A stretch of DNA of 64,000 nucleotides from Amborella trichopoda (GCF_000471905.2 NW_006498527.1:3262160-3326159); one strand, 5' to 3'; counted from the stretch's first letter, positions 37,198 to 49,906 are shown. Notes: generated by a model not told the origin, from the letters alone. Made by a program: numbers and translations.

Positions 37198-40100
37198 ATG
37201 GCTGCCTCTCCTCTCATTTCCTCTTCCCACTTTCTCTCTCTCTCCTCTAAACCCAACAAACCCACCCCTCTCCCTCTCCTCAATTTCTCTCACTACAAAT
37301 CTCTTCGCCCTCCAAAACCCATTTCAGCCTCTCTCTCGGCAAGCTCCCCCACTACCTTCACCAATAATAACAGGTCTAAACTTCTTGAGCACTCTGGGCT
37401 TTGTGGGTTTGTATTAGACAGGTTGTTAAGTTTCTCTCTCAAGAATTTGCAGCCTGTTGTTGTCCAATGGGCCTCTCTCGCTCTAGCCTTGAGTGTGCTG
37501 GTTGGAAATGTAGACCCATCTGCTGCTTTCGTGGTGACACCTGCTCGCAAACTGCAGTCTGATGAGCTCGCCACTGTTCGCCTGTTCCAAGAGAACACCC
37601 CTTCAGTCGTTTATATTACCAATCTTGCTGTTCGGTAAGCGAATATCTCTCTCTTCATTTTCCTTACATTTTTTTAATTGCGATTTTTGTGGGTTGCAAG
37701 TGGGTGTTTCTTTTTTTCATGATATGAATGTGGTTTATTCCTTCTCTCTCTCACTTCATTGTTTAATTGTCTCACTTTCTAATTTGTATTAATTTTTCCC
37801 CTTTGAGGAACTGCACTGTTACTTTGCATCTTGGTGACCTGTTTTTTCTAAAGAATGTTGTATATCTGTCTCACTCTTACTCTCTCTCCATTTGTTATTT
37901 TTTATTTGTTTTTCCCGTTCATAATAGTTTTATTGATTGTGTTATGTAATTGATTTTCTTCCTTATTGACAAACTGGAGTTTTTTCATGGTTGTAGCTTG
38001 GTGAGGGAATATGGTATTTATTAGGTTTGTTGATTAAAGTAAATAAAGCACAAAAAATGATGGTTTTACCATGAACTTAGAGTAGAGGCACATAAAAAAT
38101 CCAGTGTCTTTGAGACAATTGACAACCCCCATTGGAAATCTACAAGCACAAGAAATGATATGTAGGATACAATGAATTTTATTTCGACATCATTATAATC
38201 ATGTTTAAAGGAAATTCAAACACAAAATTATAATTCCAATAAATTAAATGTAATGAGCCATATATACCAAAAACTCTTTATATTTTATGAAATGATATTT
38301 TTCATAATCTTAGCATATAATTTACATTTGTCACTATGATTTTTTTCACAAATGAGGAAGTATCCTGATTGAACCGTATTTCTTATGATTAAGACTTCAA
38401 GAATCACCCATAGAGATAGCACTATTATCCATCCTCCACTGGTCATAGGATTTAAAACATAGCTTATCAGTCCTCATTTCCAAATAAGTTAACTTTGCAA
38501 TGATAGTTATGTAAGTTTCTTTAATCACCTTTGCTCGTGGTGTTGGCTTAATTACTAGCTTCCCCACATACAAAGCTGTCTCCTTTCTTCAGTTTCAACT
38601 TCTGCTTGTTCTCAAACTTATTATTCCCCATTTATTTTTTTAGGGAGAGTGACACTTAATTGACACAGTGATTGTATGATACAACCATATAAACTAGAAA
38701 GAACCAAAAGAGGGGGGATTCAGGCACTGGCTTGATTGGTTACAATGCTGACAGGTGCAACCAGTGATTTAAAAGTCGCCGACTTGGCATAGAATCGGCT
38801 GATTCGAACTGGGAATCGGACATCCTGTGTCGATTCCTTTGTAAAGTGGAGAATCGGCCGGTTCTAGAGCAAAACCGGCGATTCTATACATATAATCTCC
38901 CGATGACATCATGACTCGCCCGATTCGCCTGGTTTTGTGACATCAGAAATCGTACAAAAATTGGTAATTACGGTTAAACGCCACGTATCCCTCGTCACAA
39001 GTCTGACACTCCTCCTTGCGTTTCGCACACGAAAGGCGTTGATAGCAGAGTAGTATTTATTCTCGTCAGTTTTCTACTGTGGGTTCGATGTGGGATAATT
39101 GTGGTGAAAGGTAATAGCTGAAAAGGGGATATAATATAATCTTTAAGTCGGCCTACTAATATCAGAAATCAACTTGTAATGTGGTGGTTAGCATCCGCTT
39201 TTTCCTTTGGACGTCGCGGGATCAACTTTTGGGCAAGTTCCCACATCCTTCCCTCCTCACAAACAAATAAAAGTTTTTTTTTACAAAATAATTTATTTTT
39301 ACAAAAAATAAAAGTTCTTTGTAAAAAAAAAAATATTTTTCTCATAAAAAAAAAAAATATGGTTCTTATAAAAAAAGAAGAAGAAGAAGTGATACAACAA
39401 AATTTCTTTTTGTTGTAAAAAAAAAAAATAGATGTATAAAAGTTTCTTGTAAAAAAAGATATAAGGTTCCTATTAAAAAAAAAAAAAGAAAAAGAAAAAA
39501 AAAAGAAAAAAAAAGAAAAAAAAAAAGGTAATACAACAATATTTCTTTTTCTAGTCAAAAAATAAAAGTTTATTGTAAAAAAAATAAAATTTTCTTATCA
39601 AAAAAAAATAAAAAAGGTAATACAACAAGTATTTCTTGTAACAAAAAAAAGTTCTTGTTAAAAAAAAGGGTAATACGACCAGCATTTCTTGTAAATAAAT
39701 AAATAAAATTATAAAAGGTTATCGTCAAAAGAAATAAAAGGTTTTTGTCAAAACAGGATCAAAGGTAATACATCAAGTATTTCTTGTCAAAAAAATAAAA
39801 GGTTGGATTTATTATTATTTGTATAATAAAATAATTATAAAATGTAAAACAACAATTTTAATTTCAGTATATAATGTTCTCCACCAATTCGAGATTTTGG
39901 TGGCTATTTTTCATCGATTTAAACCATTCTTTATTGTAGTCCATGTATGATTATATACTTCATCCATGATAATTCTATGATTTTTCTTTTGTGTGATGTA
40001 AATTTAATGGTTAAAATAAATTCATATAGGAAAAAACATCTCAATATTTACATATTGATGAAAAAATGAAAATTAATAATGTAGTACCCCGATTTCTTAT

Positions 40101-43100
40101 TGGATTCCTAAAAAACAACATTTATAATAAATTTTAATAATTTTTTTAGATTTTTTTTAAAGCTTAATCCAACCGATTCGGTCGATTCCCGATCCGGATC
40201 ACCGATTCACCGATTTGGATGGATTTTTGGGGTGCCCGATCTGGGGCACCGATCCGTTTTTTAAACCATTGGTTGCAACAGTATGTCCTAGGATTGAATC
40301 TCACCATTCATCCGCCCAAATTAGAAAGAACCAAAGGCCAAGAGAGATGTGAAGATGCCATCTCTGGAATGTACAAACAATAGGTGCCTCTAAACATTCC
40401 AATCCCGCCTTTTCTTTTGGCAAGAAAAGTATCTGTATTAAATGGGTACTTAAAAGTGATCATTATCATCATTAGAGCCTTATCTCAACTATTTGGGGTC
40501 GGCTATAATGTAGATTCAAGATTGATGGTAAGTTGCGGCAAAGTTTTACGCTGGCTGCCTACCTAACACAACTGTCTCCCTTGACTTGGGCTAGGGACCG
40601 GTAGGGGGACCAGCCAAGGCGGAGATGGGTATATTCTACAGAATTGGACAAAGCCTTCGTAAAAAATGACATTGTGCAGTCTTGCAAAATGACTAAGCAG
40701 CCAGAGGGGAGCAAAAATTGCAAAATAGTTTCACACTTCAAGGTAATTGAGAACTAGAGTCATGTTGAGAGCCCCTGTTTAGCCAAGAGATCTGAAGTGC
40801 TATTATCCTCTTGCCAAGTATGATGAAAAGTGAAATTAAGTGACATGTTTATCAAATATGTCTCTTCAAAAGTCTGATCCAGCCTCCTTGGATGGGTAAA
40901 GACTCTATTGATGGATAGAGAATGCATTACATTAGATTTCAACTAAACATTCCACTCCTTTTGCTAAAGCATCCGCCTTCTCATCAGCATTTTGAGGGAG
41001 ATGGCACAAAGGGACCTATTGTAACTTTATAACTTCCTCAACAATATCTCTACCTCTCTAGGGGGCGTCTACCTACTAATTGGGCTACTGGATTGCATTG
41101 AGGCAATCACCTTATGTAACTACGGGGATTCAAGGATGGTTTATAGCAATTCTTACTTTCTCATTAAAGGCTTTCTCTTCTCCATTGACTAATTAGGGAT
41201 CTCCAAAGGGCCCGAGAAGAACATGAGTGCAATCTCTGAGGTATCTCTTACAATGCGCAAATTTCTGCCTGGCCTAAGGGACCCCTAAAAAACTGTTGAC
41301 TGGTCAAATCCAGGACACCACATCTTCCATATAATCGAGCTAGCATAAGCAATCTGTGGCTAACTACACATGAGATCAAATCTATGTTCAAGAAAGGTTA
41401 TCAGTTGGTTCAAATCTAGCTCGTGGCGGCTGAAAACCAAACAAAGCAGTCGAGCTAGACACCAAGGCAAAGCGCGGAGGAACGATATGCGGTAGTCTAG
41501 TATGTAAGTAAGAAATCAATCTTGCTCTGCCCACAAACAAGGGCCTTGCTTGGCAAAGAGTGGCGTTCAAGTGACAGAGCTAGTTGGCCGCCTAGAAAGG
41601 GACCTTCAGGGCAGGGATGTGTTCCCCTTTCCCTATTATGGGCACAAGAGGGACTTTTCCTCTAAAGCCTTCTTCCTCTCTCTGATCTCAAAACCAATTT
41701 TGTCCCCATCCTGGAAGCCGCAGCTGACCTGGCCTATCTTTCTGACTCGCTAGTGTGAACTGACTTGCCGAGAGTATGAAAAGGAGAATATTTCTCTGAA
41801 CTACTGCAAGTGATGTTCTCTGTGCAGTGCCAACACCAAGAATTGTGTACTTCAGAAACCTTTGCTGTGGATATACGAGCCCGGACTGCAATCCACACTA
41901 ACATATGATGTGTTAAAGCGAATGCAGGTCAGGCTTCATAGAAACATGGAGGGCCTGAATCTAACTTTATACATAACCAGGTGATTGATGTTTTCAACCA
42001 AGGGTACTGTATAATAGTCAGTTTTAAGAGTTAAATACTGATAGAGTGGAGAGACCAATAAAATATATTATGGCATTGGCCAATATATTGGATTGGAAAT
42101 TGGGAGAACAAAACTGGTGTGATATTTTCTGTTTGTTGAACATTTTTAATAAAGGATTTTAGTGACTATGTTGCAAAATATTTACAAAGATAACTGATTT
42201 AACTGATCTATAATGGTTATAAAATTTGAAATCTGATGTATTGGTCTTTACACTGTTATGTACAACTGATGCATTTAAAAATATTTCGATGTTTCACTGT
42301 ATCACCCTCTCTTGACCAAGTGCACATAAACAAACCTGGAGGCAAATATCTGACGTGATGACACTTTTTTGAACATTGAAATGATTCTGCCCTATAATTT
42401 CCTTGGAAGATAGACCCCGAGAATGATCAATCTGTGAGCACTTTCATTAATACTTCGTAGACTTCTTCTCCCCTCTAACTATTCGGTAGGCCATATCCTT
42501 CCAAATCCCACAAATAATTCCAAAGGAAATAAGTTTCCAAAGTCACCAATCTTGCATACCTCCCCAAGAACAAAATAGCCACCAATTCCAACATCATGAA
42601 TTATTTGTTTGTTTATTTGCTCTTTGGGTGAGTTAGAAAATGACATTTTTAGTTGCTTTTCGCTCAAAATTTTCTTTGACAATTTCTGTGCTTTTTGTCC
42701 CTTTGTGATTTGTTTTGGCGTGGTTTTTAGCTGTTGGTATGTGCAATATGCAGGCAAGATGCATTCACTCTGGATGTATTGGAGGTTCCCCAAGGTTCTG
42801 GATCAGGGTTTGTGTGGGACAAGGATGGTCATATTGTCACAAATTATCATGTAATTCGAGGCGCTTCTGATCTGAGGTTTGAGCTGATTTACTATTTTTT
42901 TTGGATTTCTAATTCCACAGCATCTGCAGAAGAGCAGATAGGTTTATAATTTATGTATACTGTAAGACCATCTACCTCTGGTACAGAAATGTTACCATTG
43001 CTTGAAATCGGGTGGCTAGGGGTAAGTCACAAAGTTTGAGAGACTTTGAATATGGTCAATGGAACACCCCCAACCACTTGATTTCATATATGATGACTAA

Positions 43101-46100
43101 GGGTGGTTGTAACCTTCTTGTACTAACGATAAATGGTTTCGTTGTATTCTTCTTCCCAATTTATATAAATCATTTAACTTGATTAATCCTCAACTAAATT
43201 TTCTTTCTTATTAAGGATCTCAAAATGATAAAATTATTACTTGTGTGGGTTGTTTGGTTACTGAAAGTTTGATCAATAATCTATTGCCCTTAATTCTATT
43301 AGGTCTGCTTGGTTCATTGCGTTTCTGCTTGGTTTATTAGCTCAATAAGTTTATGGTATGAGACTTTCTCTATTTTGGGATCCAATATAAATCAATACCA
43401 TGCTTTATTTCTGACTCCCATAAGAATCCTTTCCTGTCAATTTTCCTGACTATACCTAAGATTGCATTCATGTTTGTGTGCATGTAACTTCTTAGTTTTT
43501 GATAATGTGGGTTGATTTCCTTACTGAGACTTCATGGAACTACTTTGATATCTCTTCCTCACATTCCTCTGCCAGTCTCTCTTAACAGCTAAAATTATTC
43601 TGTGATACTCAGGTGACATCCACCTTCTGTTCCTACTGATGTATAGTTGGAGATTAACAATACCTTGTCGACCCAACTCCTATTAATCTTCTACCATCAT
43701 ACAACGGGGCCAGACGGTGCCTATAGCCTTCATGTGTCATATATCTTACATCCTTGGATTATGTTATACTTTCACATGGGATATTCTCCTAAAATATATA
43801 TACAATAGGAAATAATCCGTTGATTTCTGGTCCCCTCTTAAACTTCTCCCCTCTATGTATGTGTTCTTATAACATAGAATTTTTTTTTTTTTGAGGGAAG
43901 TTAACTATTATAACATGGAAGTTTTTAAACTCATACTTTCCACTCGATCAATATATCAAGGGTCACTCTTGCTGATCAGAGCACATATGAGGCAAGAGTT
44001 GTGGGGTTTGATCAAGACAAAGATGTTGCTGTATTGCGAGTTGATGCCCCTAAGGATAAACTCAGACCAATACCTGTTGGTGTTTCTGCTGATTTACTTG
44101 TTGGTCAGAAAGTATATGCCATTGGGAATCCGGTGAGTTATCTCGACTTATTGATCTTAGGGCATGTCAAAAGGTGAACTAGTGTACTTCTGATTAGTTC
44201 TTTTAATCCCTAAATCTTTTATCAAATTAATATCCTTTCAGTAGCTATCTTTAGGTCTCTAATTTTTATATAGCTGGTTTGAGCTACTATTCAAACTTGC
44301 TTTTTATGTGCTGATTAGTTATCCAAAATAAGAAATTATTCATGATGATTGAATATTTGGAGTATTTGAAACAGACACACTGATGCTTTTTAAATGCATG
44401 TTCTTTCAGTTTGGCCTTGACCATACACTTACAACGGGAGTTATCAGGTGAGGCAAATTATCTCTGGCTGACATTCTCAAAAAAAATATTTAAAAAAAAG
44501 GAAAAAATCTATAGCTGACCAGAGTAATGTGTAGTTTTCTATTCAGAAATAGATACAGAGATCTTATTGTGGCAATTGTTTCTCATATCTACTACACAAG
44601 TGAGAGACCAGTTATTCTGTAGGAGTCCATTTTTATGCACACCACTTTTATTCCTCTCATAAGCAATGAATTTGAATGATCCTATCACGAAAGGATAGCA
44701 TATGGCATTAATTAAGTGTAGAAAATTATGATACTTGAAATTCTTCCCCTTTTTATCGATATAGTTTGTATTGGATTAGTTGCTTGGACAGATATTGCTT
44801 GAAATTTTGGGGAAAGAAAGAACATGAAATGGACTATAGGAAAAATCCAGGAGAATCGTGGTCCCGGAAGACCAAGATTTGCAGCAGAAAGTTACGGAAG
44901 GATGATAGATCTCAATTGCTCATTGGAGTTATTTTATGCAATGCCATTTTTAATCTATACTTTCAAATAATTCTCTCTTTCCCCCCTTCAAAAAAAAAAA
45001 ACAGGAAAAAGACTTTAATCATTACTACAAATCTATGTTACATAGGCACGGACACACTTGTCTATTTATGACATAGATACGAGTGTCAGAAACGTGAATC
45101 CTAAAAAATAACTTCTAGACACAACACGTTCGTACACTCTACAAGCATTAAAATATATGCGTACATTCATATATACACATTAAAATCTATTTGTAGTTCA
45201 CATATGCATTTATACATAGAATAATTCATGTCATACAACAATAGTAAAGATTCTAAAAATAAAAAAATAAAATTAATTGTCCAAAAAAGGTCACTTCGTG
45301 AATCTAAATTTTATTCATCAAAATTTCTTCTAGACCTCCAAGGTCGCAGCATAATAATATGGAAAAAAAAGTACAATAAAATTTAAATAATATCAAAATA
45401 CTAGTACAAGCTCTCAAAGCTAGCAAAAGTCAATTGCTAGGGCAACAGAATGTACAATACAATTCACGCTATTAATGGCAAAAAAGATCAGGGAATAATA
45501 AATATTTTATATGACAAGCAACAAAAAGGGTTGAGAGAAAAGTTGAAGAAGAGAGATGAATATCCAGTGGTCCACAGCTTGGAGAAGGATAAAAATGTGG
45601 TCCACGGGATTTGGAAAGGGTGGTCTACGGCTTGGAGAGGAAGAAACCAATTGGGGAGGGAAAAACCCTAGAAAGTTTTATGGTAGTCAAAGTAAATCTG
45701 TATTTTTTACTTATAGTAACAATCATTTATGGAAACCCTAATTTGATAAATAAAAATGTTTTTATTGTTTATTCTAAACTACTTATTATATTCTAAAATA
45801 ATTTATATTTTTAAAATAAAATATTTTTAAATGAAGAATGAAGTTTCAAAAAATTCTTAAATGGCGGTAGCATTGCTAAGCCCCATAGTGAGGTCTCTGA
45901 CTCCATTCTCACCAAAGGGTAGGGCCCCAAATCCTCATTGACTTACCACGTTTTTTTGAGAATGGCTTCGGGCTTTGGCGGTAAGCATTGCTGAGCCCCA
46001 TGGTGAGGTCTTTGACTCCATTCTCACCAAACGGTAGGGGCCCAATTCTCCACTGACTCGCCACTTTAATTACCCAAAAAAAAAAAAACATAACTTAAAA

Positions 46101-47593
46101 AATCAAATGTCTAAAAAAGAGACCCCTAAGTGGATACTTAATAGAGTATCGTATACGTGTCCAAGAGTGTCGACACGTGCATCCATGTCCAATAAGTGTG
46201 GACACATGATCAGATCCCCGGACACATGTGTCTATGTTTCATAGCTGCAAATTTTAATTTAGAATGGCGTGCTAAATATTACTTAGACAGCACGATCTGT
46301 TCTAGCTCGGGGTTACATAATTTTTCATAGAAATATTATGTCCTGTACAGTTGTTATTCCTATTCATTTGTCAATTTAGATAATAAAGGCCTTTTGTGAT
46401 TTAAACTGATATGGTTGATACCAAATTACCAAAGCAATATTCTTGACACTAATTTCAGTCATATTGAGGTTTTTCTTCTTCTTGTTCCTTCCCAGTGGAC
46501 TTCGAAGAGAAATAAGTTCAGCCGCAACAGGGCGTCCTATACAGGATGTTATACAGACTGATGCAGCAATCAACCCTGGGAATAGTGGGGGACCTCTCCT
46601 TGATAGCTCAGGAAGTTTGATTGGAATAAACACTGCTATATACTCACCTTCAGGAGCATCTTCTGGTGTTGGATTCTCTATTCCTGTTGATACAGTGCGT
46701 TTATTACTTTGAATCAATTGGCTAATCTACAGACACAGACACATGCATGAGTGCACTCATATAGGACGAAAAGTTGATGGTCCCAAGGGCTGATTCTGTA
46801 GTCATGGTCTCTCCCCCAAATCCACTCCTTTTGGTTGGGTGGGTGACCAACAAAGGATCCAAAGTCAGTCTCCTCCACTCTCCAAGATCCCTTTGCTCCA
46901 AAAAAAAAAAAGATTCTAGGAATCCAATTCCTCCAAGATCAAATCTGAGCCATCCATTTGATAGATGTTGGATCTTGAGGCTTTCGAGCTTTCTGAAGCT
47001 CAAGGTCAAAATCAGTTGTAGGAAAGTTTTTTGGAGGCTATTGGATCCTTTTTGGGCCACTCACAGTATGAAAGTTGTGCATTTAGGGTAAGGATATTGC
47101 CATAACATTTTCCATTGGATTAATGGTGTAATTTTGAATATATATATATGTATAGCTTGGGTAAGCCCACTAGCTCATGGAATAGTATAAGCCCAATGGC
47201 CTAGATTGAATATGGATCAATGTAGTATTTGAATTTTAATTTATTTTCTACAAATCCAAATCACTTGAAATTTTAGGCGTGTATTATTCTCATCAAGCCA
47301 CACCTAATAAAAATATAAAAAAAATAATTCACAAAAAACACATTGACCAAAATACCCCTGAAACTTTTCGAGGGTATTTTGGTAAAATTATTTAATGTAA
47401 AATAGTTTTTGATATTTTTCGAAGATTCACCTATTTTTGATGTACACATCCTCCAAATTTCAAGTGATTTGGATTTGTAGAAAAAAAATTAAAATTCAAA
47501 TACTACCGGACATTCGTGATCGTCAGATTGGCCTAGATTCAATCTGGGCCATTGGGCTCATTTTTTCCTGTGAGTTAGTGGGCTTACCCTAGC

Positions 47594-47630
<37 letters not shown>

Positions 47631-47843
47631 GTGTGTGTGTGCACGTACGTGTACTACTTCGTTGTGTGTGTGTGTGTGTTGTTGTTGTTNTATACGTAAG
47701 TTAGTTTGTTTGTTCTTAGTAGGTAGTGNNNNNNNNNNNNNNNNNNNNTTACGTTCGTACGTACGTCGAGTAGCGTACGTACGTATACTACTACTCGGTC
47801 GTACGTGGTCGTCTACTTTCTTCGTGTGTAGTGGTCGTACCTA

Positions 47844-47883
<40 letters not shown>

Positions 47884-49906
47884 TGTGTGTGTGCACACGT
47901 GCATTCTTGTGTGTGTATGTTGAGGCTTTGTCTTTAGTCATCAGAATTGTTTTGTCTTTCAGGTAAGTGGCATTGTGGATCAATTGGTGAAGTTTGGTAA
48001 AGTTACCAGACCTATTCTAGGGATTAAATTTGCACCAGATCAGTCCGTTGAGCAATTGGGTGTTAGTGGGGTGCTCGTGTTAGATGCTCCTGCAAATGGA
48101 CCAGCTGGCAAAGCAGTACGCATTGTAAATTGGAATAGGATTTAACTTGTTTTTTGGGATGATATGAACCTTATATTCATGAAGTCTATTGAATAATTTT
48201 ACGATATTTTTCCCGTTAATATTGGAGATGCTTCCATTTGTTGTGGTTGGATTTTGCTTTCATCTCAACCACAAATATATATATCCTCTCTTGACGGGCA
48301 ATGGAGAATTTCATTAAAGAGATGAGAAACTAAGGATGTCTTGAGTTTAAGTAGTGTTATATACTGGGATTGTTGGTCTTTTTCTTCTTTCCATATGTGT
48401 ATGACTAGGATTTTCAAAAGGAAAATGTGTCTAAACTAATTACTTTGACCTATGATGTGCTGAAACTGTTGCTCTTTGCATTCTAGCAGGAAACAATTGT
48501 AATGTGCTGTAATGTTAAACAAAAAGGAAAAAAAGAAACATGGGTATGATGGTTTTACTTCTAGGTGTTATTAGAGGAAGAGTAGAGTTTATGATCCATA
48601 GGAAATGGTAGATGCAAGTGATTGCATCACGTATTGACTTTTACCAAATGACAAACTGTGCAAATATGTTGACTATGTCATATAGTATGTTTTATAGTTG
48701 CAACTAGCAAAGTACCGCTCCAAGTTTACATGTATATCCAACGATAGATGTTTATTTGTTTTCAGGGTTTACAATCAACAAAGCGAGATGCCTATGGCCG
48801 CCTTATTTTGGGTGATATTATAACATCTGTGAATGGGAAGAAAGTCACGAATGGTAGTGATCTATACAGAATCCTTGATCAATGTAAAGTGGGTGATCAG
48901 GTAAAACCATGATCTCAGGTTCTCTATCCTTAAACAACTCATTTGTGCTCTTTTTTCTTTTTTCTTCTTTGGGCCGATTGCAGTCAATAATGTCCAGTGA
49001 AATGCTGGAGGTTGATGGAGAGTGTGACCCATTAGAATTGGGTGACTCCAATGATAGACCCGACTCTATCTCTCTTTCACTGTCCAATTGTTTTTTTTAA
49101 GGAAACCTTCACTGTCCATCATTTCATTGGATGGTGATGATCCAATGGCCTACTGTTCCACTATCCATTTGAATTATAATACACGTTCCTTATCTTCTTT
49201 TATTGAATACCATATTTCAAAAATATTGTGCTACTTTTTTAGCTTAAGTTTGGTCTGGAGTCAGCTAAAATTCAGAGTATAGTGATAAAGAAGTTCGACG
49301 GAATTCTCCATATTAACAAACTGTGTGACCTGTTTCAAATTTGAAATTTCATTGTGAAGGTACAACTTGGTGCATATCTTGTAGATTCATTGTCTAGGAC
49401 TCATTTAGACCTTTGGGAGTGTGAACCTTATCCGTGGCACGTTTTTTTGTTAGTTACTGATGGATCTTTTTTATTAGGTGACCTTTTTACTGAATTTTGC
49501 AGTGCAAAATTTATGGTTTTTGTAAAAAAATTGGAGAATAACTTATAAGAAATAATAAGAAATCGGGCTTGGGTCAAGACGGTAGAGGCTTGGTTTTCAT
49601 AGCCCAAAACCTTGTAAAAAAAAAAAACTTATTATGATCATGCTTTTTAAGTTCTGCTTGCAGCAATTGTGTCCATCCATGCCATTAGGCAATGAACTGG
49701 GGGAAGCATGCAAAATTTGAATGCGGTGCTGGCCATATACCCAAATGTGGATTGATAGAACCAGTTGTCCATCAATCCAAATGTTTATTTATTTATTTTT
49801 AGTTGTTTTGACTTGTTTAAAAAATTAGGTGACTGTGGAGGTTTTACGTGGGGATCATAAAGAAAAAGTTCCTGTTATCCTTGAACCGAAGCCTGATGAA
49901 TCGTGA
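37198..49906 (+). CDS. DEG1: DEG1 (DegP1) thylakoid-lumen serine protease
   Basis: Coding exons: 37198-37634, 42754-42876, 43961-44132, 44410-44447, 46496-46694, 47963-48115, 48766-48900, 49829-49906. They total 1335 nt, 444 residues plus TGA; all junctions are GT-AG and in frame. Residues 1-80 are a Ser/Pro-rich chloroplast transit region. A hydrophobic lumen signal follows ([16 protein letters not shown], about 90-105), with likely cleavage after PSAA (110). The trypsin-like domain has the triad His178 (TNYHVIRG), Asp208 (DKDVAVLR) and Ser287 (NPGNSGGP). A PDZ domain lies at about 335-440, ending EPKPDES. Length and sequence match Arabidopsis DEG1 (At3g27925, 439 residues). DEG1 degrades lumenal proteins and helps turn over photodamaged photosystem II D1; it acts as a pH-activated hexamer. 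Intron 1 is 5.1 kb; introns 1, 4 and 5 carry transposons. Confidence 0.97.
38762..40271. mobile_element. hAT-type non-autonomous element, 1510 bp, in DEG1 intron 1
   Basis: The termini are CAGTGATTTAAAA on the left and CAATGGTTTAAAA (reverse complement) on the right. The 8-bp flanks are GGTGCAAC (38754-38761) and GTTGCAAC (40272-40279), 7 of 8 matching. Subterminal regions are rich in GAATCGGC/CCGATTC words in opposite orientation, likely old transposase-binding repeats. The interior is A-rich and repetitive. There is no transposase. Confidence 0.7.
39260..39810. repeat. A-rich degenerate tandem repeats inside the hAT element
   Basis: Words such as GGTAATACAACAAGTATTTC followed by TTGTAAAAAAA and ATAAAAGTT recur about every 40-90 bp between long A runs. 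An apparent 129-residue ORF on the - strand (39558-39169) is only the poly-Phe shadow of these A runs. Confidence 0.7.
40450..40660 (-). mobile_element. RTE-type LINE tail remnant in DEG1 intron 1
   Basis: The + strand reads (ATC)n-like sequence and then GAGCCTTATCTCAACTATTT and GGGGTCGGCT. This is the same 3' end seen, in the same orientation, at 3818-3890. Beyond about 40510 it departs from the first copy. A stretch at 40548-40615 (GCTGCCTACCTAACACAACT and CTTGGGCTAGGGACCGG) resembles another common plant retroposon piece. The 5' limit is unclear and no target duplication was found. Confidence 0.5.
40760..41010 (-). pseudogene. Possible LINE RNase H remnant in DEG1 intron 1
   Basis: The - strand frame at 40942-40760 encodes [21 protein letters not shown], resembling the last RNase H motif of plant L1 ORF2 (HV-RE-N--AD-LAK-G). 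A second ADALAKG lies just 5' of it on the - strand (about 40985-40950). It is fragmentary and could be two small debris pieces. Confidence 0.35.
41010..42753. other. Remaining part of DEG1 intron 1
   Basis: No gene or clear element is seen. It is less AT-rich up to about 41900, perhaps further LINE debris on the - strand, then ordinary AT-rich intron up to the acceptor ATATGCAG at 42753. Confidence 0.4.
45033..46244. mobile_element. hAT-type non-autonomous element, 1212 bp, in DEG1 intron 4
   Basis: The termini are CTATGTTACATAGGCACGG on the left and CTATGAAACATAGACACATG (reverse complement) on the right. The 8-bp flanks are CTACAAAT (45025-45032) and CTGCAAAT (46245-46252), 7 of 8 matching. 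Subterminal parts are rich in GTGTC/GACAC words (for example GTGTCGACACGTG near 46168). There is no transposase ORF. Confidence 0.7.
45864..46070. repeat. 114-bp tandem duplication inside the intron-4 hAT element
   Basis: The copies start at 45864 and 45978 (GCGGTAGCATTGCT / GCGGTAAGCATTGCT). Both continue with AGCCCCAT-GTGAGGTCT, GACTCCATTCTCACCAAA and GGTAGGG-CCC. They differ by a few bases. Confidence 0.8.
47155..47593. mobile_element. Long-TIR MITE, 439 bp, in DEG1 intron 5
   Basis: Two arms of about 115-140 bp are inverted repeats of each other. The outer ends are GCTTGGGTAAGCCCACTAGC and GCTAGGGTAAGCCCACTAAC (reverse complement). Inside, TAGTATTTGAATTTTAATTT and CTACAAATCCAAATCACTTG occur in both arms. 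The right arm has an extra block of about 25 bp. The centre is AT-rich with a GGGTATTTTGG hairpin. Flanks are (TA)n-rich, so the target duplication cannot be read. The whole could fold into one long hairpin. Confidence 0.75.
47594..47890. other. Microsatellite cluster with gap (20 N at 47729-47748, one N at 47690)
   Basis: (AT)n runs at about 47597-47626 and 47849-47881, (GT)n runs, and GTACGTACGT/CGTACGTACG-rich sequence flank the gap. A 100-codon reading frame across it contains unknown residues and is not a gene. The true length here is unknown. Confidence 0.7.

Noticed and set aside
37562-37949. Extra short ORFs at the start of DEG1 intron 1
   Set aside because: They are other-frame or intronic shadows after the donor at 37635.
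39169-39558. 129-codon ORF rich in Phe and Lys on the - strand
   Set aside because: It is a by-product of long A runs inside the hAT element.
47635-47937. 100-codon ORF across the second gap
   Set aside because: It contains unknown residues, crosses Ns and (GT)/(AT) repeats, and has no protein character.
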